Part shown: piece by piece, positions 1 through 4,724 of the stretch
Position numbering within the stretch: the first letter of the stretch is position 1
Layout of the letters: every line of letters begins with the position of its first letter
Assembly: GCA_964477685.1 (NCBI GenBank)
Contig: CAYZHK010000020.1
Location: 1-22,535 of the forward strand
Source of the DNA: JACTUC01 sp964477685
Lineage (GTDB): Archaea > Thermoproteota > Methanomethylicia > Methanomethylicales > Methanomethylicaceae
Direction of reading: 5' to 3'
Length of the DNA: 22,535 nucleotides
Notes under the pieces: generated by a model
The model's input: the letters and a program-made list of their open reading frames with translations, nothing else
What the model was told of the DNA's origin: nothing
The model's database searches: none
Program-made: the position numbers and the translations under genes

Positions 1-297
1 GTCTGCCAGAAGCGGGGACGGGATGGCGCCTGCGAGGCGATCGGCCAGGCTCCTTGGGGGGGGAGATCTGGCGGTTGGGAGGGTGCAGGCCTTGATCTCG
101 AAGGCGGCCACCCTGCCCAGCGCCTCGGACTCATTTTTAAGGGGGAGCCGCGTGATGGGGAAGTAGATGTGGGAGGCCGTCACCCGGGGTTTCCTCGAGG
201 CGTCAAAGAGGCTGTGGCGCAACAGCAGCCGCCTGACGCCTTCGCCATGCCCCTTTCCTATTCTGATGCAGAGACCTCTTGGGGAAGGCATGTCCAT
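1..297 (-). CDS. trm5: tRNA (guanine-37-N1)-methyltransferase Trm5, N-terminal part, cut by window edge
   Basis: Only the first 99 codons are present; the gene continues past position 1. The protein begins MDMPSPRGLCIRIGKGHGEG, and the stretch with HGEGVRRLLL followed by HIYFPITR matches my memory of the N-terminal D1 domain of archaeal Trm5, the SAM-dependent enzyme that makes m1G37 in tRNAs and prevents +1 frameshifting. The catalytic Rossmann domain lies outside the window, so the function rests on the N-terminal domain alone. Two starts are possible, ATG at 297 and ATG at 291. The first lies 18 nt after the stop of the aldehyde oxidoreductase gene, so the two are probably co-transcribed, although no functional link is evident. 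No strong Shine-Dalgarno is seen, only a GGCGG. Confidence 0.72.
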   Translation of the reverse strand, partial: MDMPSPRGLCIRIGKGHGEGVRRLLLRHSLFDASRKPRVTASHIYFPITRLPLKNESEALGRVAAFEIKACTLPTARSPPPRSLADRLAGAIPSPLLAD

Positions 298-315
298 CAG
301 CCGCCTGGTAGGGTG

Positions 316-2073
316 TCAGGATGTCTTCAGGAGCTCCTCAAATAGCCGTATTCCGTTCCTCAGATCCTCTTCCCTAATGTCCCCTTGGGGGGAAAGCACC
401 TCCAGGATCCTCTTCGGTATTGTCAGTTCCTCGAAGGAAAAACCCTCGCGGGCCTTGTAGTCGTTTTTCTCCTTCAGGGTCCTCTTGCCAATCTGGACGA
501 GCTTCTCGCTTGAGATGTCTTTGCCGATTGCCCTCATGCATTTCGAGATCATCTCAGGCGTGTAGATGTTGCGTGCGAAGAAGCAGACGACCAGGCTGGA
601 CAGGATCTGCCTCCAGGCCTCCTCCTTGTACAGCTCCAAGGCCATCTCCCGCGGCGCTATGGTCTTGCCAGAGGAGGTTGCCTTCTGGTCGATGGAATAC
701 CCGGCCCCGTCGAGGTGGCTGTGCCTGGCGCCCACCAGGAACCCCAGGTAGGTGCCGTAGCCGGTGTGGTAGCCGGGCATCTCATTCCCCCCGAAAGAGA
801 GGGCATAAGCGCTACCGCCATAGATGCGCGATGCATGCGCAACTCCCTTTCCGATGGCCCTGTAGAAGTCGTTCGGCTTGGCAACAATCCTCTCCACGAC
901 CTCGATGTAGGTTTTATGGTCGCCAAATTTCAATTGGAGCCCGCCTGTTTCATTGGGGCCTATCAGCCCCTTCTCCATTGCCTCCGTCGCCCAGGAGAGC
1001 ACCACCCCCGTGCTCATGGCGTCCAGACCCGCTTCTTCGACCCTATCCATCAGGCTCAGATAGCCTTCGGCCGAGGGGATGCCCAGCATGGCTCCCAGGG
1101 AGTATATGGTCTCATAGTCATAGGAGATCATCCTCGTCTTGTAGAAGTAGGGTTCGTTGGCGAAGGGCTCGCGGAGAGCTGCTATGTGGATGCAGCTTAC
1201 CGGGCAGTGGGAACATGCGGTCCGCCTGCCGAGGTATTTCTCCATCAGCGATTCGCCGGAGAGGTTATCCGCGTACTCGAATTTTGCTGACTGCAGGTTT
1301 CTCGTTGGCATGCTGTTGGCCATGTTCAGGGGGAGGACGTTCATTGGGGTCCCCAGCTCATGGTACTTTTTCATTAGCGGCGATTTTGTGGCATTGAATA
1401 TCTCGTCGTAGGTCTCCCGGTACAGCTTGGGGTCCTGGAAGGAGAAGCTTGACCTGCCTGACATGTGAAGGGCCTTCAGCTTCTTGCTCCCGAAGACTGC
1501 GCCGAGCCCTAGCCGACCGAAGTGCCGATAGGTCTCGGTGGTGACGCAGGCGTAGGAGATCAGCCTCTCCCCCGCCCTCCCGATCCGCATTATCGCCCTG
1601 TTTCCGGCTCCGCTCTCGTTTTCCCTGAGTATCCTGCCAACCGTCGATATACTGTTCATGCCCCAGAGGATAGAGGCGTCCTTGATCTTAACGCCCATGC
1701 TGTCGATGGCCAGGTAGATGGGGGTCTCGCTCCGCCCCTTGATCACTATGGCCCCATACCCGGCCATCCGTTGGGTTACCCCGAACCTTCCGCCTCCATG
1801 GCTTTCTCCCAAGTTCCCGGTCAATGGAGACTTGAACATGGCCACTGCCTTTGAGGCGAGGGGGTAGATTCCGTTCAGGTATCCGATGGTCAGTATTATG
1901 GGGTTTTCCGGCCCAAGCGGATCAGCGCCGGGTGGGCATTCCTCGTTGAGGAGCCTTATGGCGGCACCTGTGCCCCCGAGGGTTTCCTCGAAGAGCTGGG
2001 GCATCTCTCTGATCCAGCTCCTCCTGTGGCTTAGATCAATGTAGAGAACCCTGGAGAGAGTCCCGGCGTCCAT
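316..2073 (-). CDS. aor: Aldehyde:ferredoxin oxidoreductase (tungsten/molybdenum pterin enzyme, AOR family)
   Basis: 585 residues, normal for the AOR family. It should oxidise aldehydes to carboxylic acids in the cytoplasm, with a W- or Mo-bispterin and one [4Fe-4S] cluster, passing electrons to ferredoxin or a partner. The cluster ligands are visible as CSHCPVSC (C287, C290, C294) plus C497 in LSSLVVCFFARN, almost the same spacing as in the Pyrococcus enzyme. The N-terminal pterin-binding part carries GGTGAAIRLLNEE, KSPLTGNLGESHGGG and RAGERLISYA. ARHSHLDGAGYS near 460 is a typical cofactor-region segment. The ATG at 2073 overlaps the TGA of the upstream Fe-S gene (TGATG) and is preceded by GGTGAGGT, so translation is coupled. 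The family is certain; the substrate (which aldehyde) and the metal cannot be told from sequence. Confidence 0.95.
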   Translation of the reverse strand: MDAGTLSRVLYIDLSHRRSWIREMPQLFEETLGGTGAAIRLLNEECPPGADPLGPENPIILTIGYLNGIYPLASKAVAMFKSPLTGNLGESHGGGRFGVTQRMAGYGAIVIKGRSETPIYLAIDSMGVKIKDASILWGMNSISTVGRILRENESGAGNRAIMRIGRAGERLISYACVTTETYRHFGRLGLGAVFGSKKLKALHMSGRSSFSFQDPKLYRETYDEIFNATKSPLMKKYHELGTPMNVLPLNMANSMPTRNLQSAKFEYADNLSGESLMEKYLGRRTACSHCPVSCIHIAALREPFANEPYFYKTRMISYDYETIYSLGAMLGIPSAEGYLSLMDRVEEAGLDAMSTGVVLSWATEAMEKGLIGPNETGGLQLKFGDHKTYIEVVERIVAKPNDFYRAIGKGVAHASRIYGGSAYALSFGGNEMPGYHTGYGTYLGFLVGARHSHLDGAGYSIDQKATSSGKTIAPREMALELYKEEAWRQILSSLVVCFFARNIYTPEMISKCMRAIGKDISSEKLVQIGKRTLKEKNDYKAREGFSFEELTIPKRILEVLSPQGDIREEDLRNGIRLFEELLKTS

Positions 2074-2489
2074 CAGACCTCACCCACCGGCAGCTCCTCG
2101 AGGCGCAACACCCCATAGGGGCAGTACTTTATGCAGTATCCGCAATGGACGCATATGGCGGGCTTGTCAGTCATTGAGTCCCATTGGACGCCCCCGATAA
2201 TGCACTCCTTAGCGCAGTTGCCGCACGAATTGCATTTTGCATAGTTGAGGATCACTCCCCCGCCTGCCCTCTTGGTCAGGGCGGAGGTGGGACATGCCTT
2301 GGCGCAGGCAGGATCGCGGCAGGCGCGGCAGACCTTGACCAAAAAGCCCTTCTCATAGCCACAAAGTGACTGGATCTTTATCGCAGACCGCGCCAGGCCG
2401 GCTTCGCCAAACCTCCTGTTGCAGGCAAACATGCAGGATTGGCATCCCACGCAGAGGTCGATGTCCACTACGGCTAATCTCTTGGTCAT
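2073..2489 (-). CDS. Four-[4Fe-4S] ferredoxin-like electron-transfer subunit of the aldehyde oxidoreductase (AorA-like)
   Basis: 138 residues with sixteen cysteines in four cluster motifs: C13-C16-C19-C23, C54-C57-C62-C66 (CX2CX4CX3C), C86-C89-C92-C96 and C113-C116-C119-C123. There is one extra cysteine at 43. It has no membrane segment or signal peptide. This is the polyferredoxin type (HycB/DmsB/AorA) that wires a catalytic subunit to an acceptor. Its 1-nt overlap with the AOR gene makes it the likely electron acceptor of that enzyme. The start at 2489 (MTKRLAVVDI) was chosen because the open frame further upstream, to 2654, has no Fe-S motif and contains the promoter. A TATA-like box about 35-40 nt ahead of this ATG implies a very short leader. 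The partner role is inferred from the gene arrangement. Confidence 0.88.
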   Translation of the reverse strand: MTKRLAVVDIDLCVGCQSCMFACNRRFGEAGLARSAIKIQSLCGYEKGFLVKVCRACRDPACAKACPTSALTKRAGGGVILNYAKCNSCGNCAKECIIGGVQWDSMTDKPAICVHCGYCIKYCPYGVLRLEELPVGEV

Positions 2490-2523
2490 CTGAGACGTAC
2501 CAAGAGTAGGATAGGTGAGGGGG

Positions 2524-2533
2524 TATTTATTTT
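2524..2533 (-). promoter_or_regulatory. TATA-like box of the Fe-S/AOR/trm5 transcription unit
   Basis: Read on the minus strand it is AAAATAAATA, centred about 39 nt before the ATG at 2489. With the usual archaeal TATA-to-start distance of about 26 nt, transcription would begin near 2502, giving a leader of roughly a dozen nucleotides. No strong Shine-Dalgarno precedes that ATG, consistent with a near-leaderless message. Confidence 0.55.
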
Positions 2534-2605
2534 CTTGAGCAGGGGGATGGAATTCTCGCAGATGAAAACAAGATTTTCGAGCGGAGAGGGCCACGGAACC
2601 CAAGG

Positions 2606-2619
2606 CGGCTTTCAAGCCG
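2606..2619. promoter_or_regulatory. Inverted repeat between the divergent AOR and HdrD-like promoters
   Basis: CGGCTT-TC-AAGCCG is a perfect 6+6 inverted repeat with a 2-nt centre. It lies between the two outward-facing TATA-like boxes (2524-2533 and 2656-2667), a position suited to a shared operator. The regulator is unknown and the repeat could be chance. Confidence 0.3.
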
Positions 2620-2655
2620 ATTGGTTTTGGCAGATCCCCTTCCATTGGTTTCATG

Positions 2656-2667
2656 ATAAATTTAAAA
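2656..2667 (+). promoter_or_regulatory. TATA-like box of the HdrD-like gene
   Basis: ATAAATTTAAAA is an AT-only block in otherwise mixed sequence. Its centre is at about 2662, so transcription would start near 2688. A GTG at 2693 would then be an almost leaderless start, but it lies one nucleotide out of frame with the HdrD-like coding sequence. Confidence 0.5.
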
Positions 2668-2711
2668 TGAACGTGGAGGCATGTAATAGTAGGTGAAAAA
2701 ATACGAGTCGC

Positions 2712-3815
2712 ATTGAGGAGCTGGCTTCCACCTGCATTTTTTGCGGTGAGTGTGTAGAAGTGTGTCCCTTCTATAAGGCAACGGGAAACCCGAAATACGG
2801 GGCCATGGCCAAGGTCGAGGCTGCCATAGCCCTATCGAAGGGGCAGCAGCTGACAGACGAAGACCTGAAGACGCTCTACCTCTGCACAAGGTGCGACGGG
2901 TGCCACAAATCGTGCCCCATCGAAATACCCATCTCAGAGGTCGTCCAGGCGGCCAGGGCAGAACTCCGGAAGCGGTACGCTGTGCCGGACAAATACAAGA
3001 CCATCCCTGAAGCCATATTGAAGATGGGCTCGCCCATGGGAGCCCCGCCGGAGAAGAGGAGGGCATATATCCCGCAGGGCTTCAACCCGCCGGAGAAGGC
3101 GAAGTACCTCTATGTGCCGGGCTGCTGGTCGGGGATAAGGTATCCTGAGACCGCCAGGGCTACGATGGAATTGTTGATAAAATCGGGAATAGACTTCACA
3201 GTCCTTGGCGAAAAGGAGTGGTGCTGCGGTCTGTTCCTGCTGGACACGGGCATGGTGGAGGAGACAAAGGCGCTGGCGGAGAAGAACACCCTCCTCTATG
3301 AAGGGACCAGCGCAGAGGTTGTGGTGACCGAATGCCCCTCGTGCCACGATGTCTTCAAGAACGTTTACCCGAAACTCTTCAGAGAGCCCAAGTACAAGGT
3401 TATTCACATTGCGGAGCTCCTCGACAGCCTCATCAGGGAGGGGAAGATTGACGTGGGGGTACGGAGGGGAGACCGGAGGCTGATCTTTAAGGATCCATGC
3501 CCTCTCGTCCGCAGGAACGGGGTCACAAAGGCCCCCAGAGATGTCCTGAAGAGGATAGGAAAGCTCGTTGAATTTGATGAGAAGGAGGGCGATGCGCTCT
3601 GCTGCGGCGCTCCTGCCGGCGTCAGGCCAGTCTACCCCGAGATGACAAATAAGCTCTGCGAGATGCTCATGACCGAGGCAAAGAACAAGAATGCTGAGGT
3701 GGGGGTCGGCTGCGCCTTCTGCATGCTGGCCATGAGCAGCCTGCCCAAGGAAGGAGGTTATCCTCCCATAAAAACACTGTCACAGCTGCTCCTCGAAAAT
3801 CAGGCTCAGAAATAA
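2712..3815 (+). CDS. HdrD-like iron-sulfur oxidoreductase: two [4Fe-4S] motifs and two CCG domains; start uncertain
   Basis: Soluble heterodisulfide-reductase-type protein. The first conventional in-frame start is GTG at 2760, but it falls inside a ferredoxin motif. In-frame codons from 2733 to 2765 give C-IF-C-GE-C-VEV-C-P, so the true N-terminus lies upstream. The nearest in-frame candidate is an ATT at 2712, used here. An in-frame ATG at 2667 is separated from the gene by TGA at 2694, and a GTG at 2693 would need a 1-nt change in an A6 run. Counting from 2760, a second motif lies at C42-C45-C48-C52. It is followed by two full CCG motifs: C122, C155-C156, C192xxC195, and C247, C281-C282, C318xxC321. 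Both fit the CX31-39CCX35-36CxxC rule for HdrB-type clusters. The order HdrC-like then HdrB-like equals HdrD. The true disulfide or other substrate is unknown; it is probably tied to the divergent AOR operon. Confidence 0.85.
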   Translation: MEELASTCIFCGECVEVCPFYKATGNPKYGAMAKVEAAIALSKGQQLTDEDLKTLYLCTRCDGCHKSCPIEIPISEVVQAARAELRKRYAVPDKYKTIPEAILKMGSPMGAPPEKRRAYIPQGFNPPEKAKYLYVPGCWSGIRYPETARATMELLIKSGIDFTVLGEKEWCCGLFLLDTGMVEETKALAEKNTLLYEGTSAEVVVTECPSCHDVFKNVYPKLFREPKYKVIHIAELLDSLIREGKIDVGVRRGDRRLIFKDPCPLVRRNGVTKAPRDVLKRIGKLVEFDEKEGDALCCGAPAGVRPVYPEMTNKLCEMLMTEAKNKNAEVGVGCAFCMLAMSSLPKEGGYPPIKTLSQLLLENQAQK

Positions 3816-3824
3816 CCACCCTCT

Positions 3825-3848
3825 GGGGCCATTCAAAGCTATGGCCCC
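3825..3848 (+). terminator. Hairpin just after the HdrD-like gene, possible 3'-end element
   Basis: GGGGCCAT and ATGGCCCC form a perfect 8-bp stem around an 8-nt loop, beginning 9 nt after the TAA at 3813-3815. No T-tract follows, so it may protect or process the 3' end rather than terminate by itself. The remaining ~120 nt to the tRNA gene show no gene. Confidence 0.4.
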
Positions 3849-3969
3849 CATCCCACCCTTTCGGCAGGCAGGCACATGGGCTGCCCGGTTGATTGATGGG
3901 GCTATCGGTCTGCACCATGGCCAACTAAGGCTCAGCCCAACCCCATAGAGATCCGGCAGAGAATTGCGA

Positions 3970-4047
3970 TGGCGGGTCCGGTGGGATTCGAACCCACGAC
4001 CTACGACTTAGGAGGCCGCCGCGCTGTCCAGTCTGCGCCACGGACCC
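3970..4047 (-). tRNA. tRNA-Arg, anticodon CCT, with encoded CCA
   Basis: The minus strand folds as a full cloverleaf. The acceptor GGGTCCG/CGGACCC is closed by discriminator G. The D-stem is GCGC/GCGC. The anticodon stem GCGGC/GTCGT has two G-T pairs around the loop CTCCTAA, giving anticodon CCT (reads AGG, Arg). The variable loop has 5 nt, and the T-arm is GTGGG-TTCGAAT-CCCAC. There is no intron. The body is 75 nt (3973-4047), and the next three bases (3972-3970) are CCA, so the 3' end is genomically encoded. A TATA-like box sits about 34 nt upstream of the 5' end. Confidence 0.97.
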
Positions 4048-4076
4048 GTTCAAGCATGGTCATTAGCGCCGCACAA

Positions 4077-4085
4077 TATTTATAT
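4077..4085 (-). promoter_or_regulatory. TATA box of the tRNA-Arg gene, overlapping the DUF434 stop codon
   Basis: On the minus strand ATATAAATA lies inside a 14-nt AT-only run (4075-4088), centred 34 nt from the tRNA 5' end. It covers the TAA stop of the upstream DUF434 gene (4080-4082), so the tRNA seems to have its own promoter packed into the end of the preceding gene. Confidence 0.65.
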
Positions 4086-4724
4086 TTTCTGCAGCACTAT
4101 GCCAAGCCGCTCCCTTATGACATACCCTGCCAGGTCAAATACCGACTGCGCCCTATCGATCACGACAGAGTCGCTGGAGGAGACAACTTCCCCTCTCTCA
4201 AGCACCTCAAAATCGGCCGATGTTGCCGTGGAGGCGCCGCCCGGGACGCCCCTTTTCCTCATCTCCTGGGCCACTTTCTTCGAGAGGTCGCCGCTCCGGC
4301 TGATCAGCCTATCGAAGACAAAAAAAGCGCCCGAGGGGCGGATGGCCCTGAGGGATTCCAGAGCCGGCCCAAGGGGGCGGGTAAGGTCCTCCCTGCTGGC
4401 CGAGCTGTGCATCTCGGACGAGTCCCTGACCAAACCGTCGTCGCAGAGGAAAACCGGAGTCCCGCTGACGGCGCCGCTGATTGTTATGAGCACATTGTAG
4501 CCATCGATGGCCAGGCGCCTTCCGGAGACTGCTTCCGGCCCAACAAGCTTCCCGGAGTGGGCGGCAGCTGCCTCCGTGGGGTATACGCCCCTGTACAGGA
4601 TCAGGCGCTGGGCCTTGTCCAGTCGGTGCTTGTCCCCGACGAACTTCACGCTGGAGATCCTCCCGTATCCCCTGGTGAGGAGGTACCGGAGGTCCGCCGC
4701 TGCGTCAGGGCTCACTCCGAGCAT
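4080..4724 (-). CDS. DUF434 domain protein, conserved archaeal protein with PIN/NYN-like motifs
   Basis: 214 residues from the ATG at 4724, which overlaps the 3' end of leuS by 13 nt; the longer upstream reading lies in leuS and looks artefactual. The N-terminal part (AAADLRYLLTRGY, then KAQRLILYRGVYP) is the conserved helical block of DUF434. The second half has LAIDGYNVLITI (about residue 73), FLCDDGLVRD, FVFDRLISRSGDL and SDSVVIDRAQSVFDL. The DGYNVL strand plus further conserved acidic residues resembles the active-site layout of PIN/NYN nucleases. No activity is established to my knowledge, so a role in RNA metabolism is inference from these motifs and from its place between leuS and a tRNA gene. 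Confidence 0.82.
   Translation of the reverse strand: MLGVSPDAAADLRYLLTRGYGRISSVKFVGDKHRLDKAQRLILYRGVYPTEAAAAHSGKLVGPEAVSGRRLAIDGYNVLITISGAVSGTPVFLCDDGLVRDSSEMHSSASREDLTRPLGPALESLRAIRPSGAFFVFDRLISRSGDLSKKVAQEMRKRGVPGGASTATSADFEVLERGEVVSSSDSVVIDRAQSVFDLAGYVIRERLGIVLQKI

Noticed and set aside
420..1397. Long plus-strand open frame (325 codons) opposite the AOR gene
   Set aside because: The translation is Arg/Ser/Pro/Cys-rich with no family features; it is a GC-driven shadow of the minus-strand AOR.
2490..2654. 55-codon N-terminal extension of the four-cluster Fe-S protein
   Set aside because: It contains the TATA-like box and the inverted repeat and shows no Fe-S or signal features; MTKRLAVVDI is the natural start.
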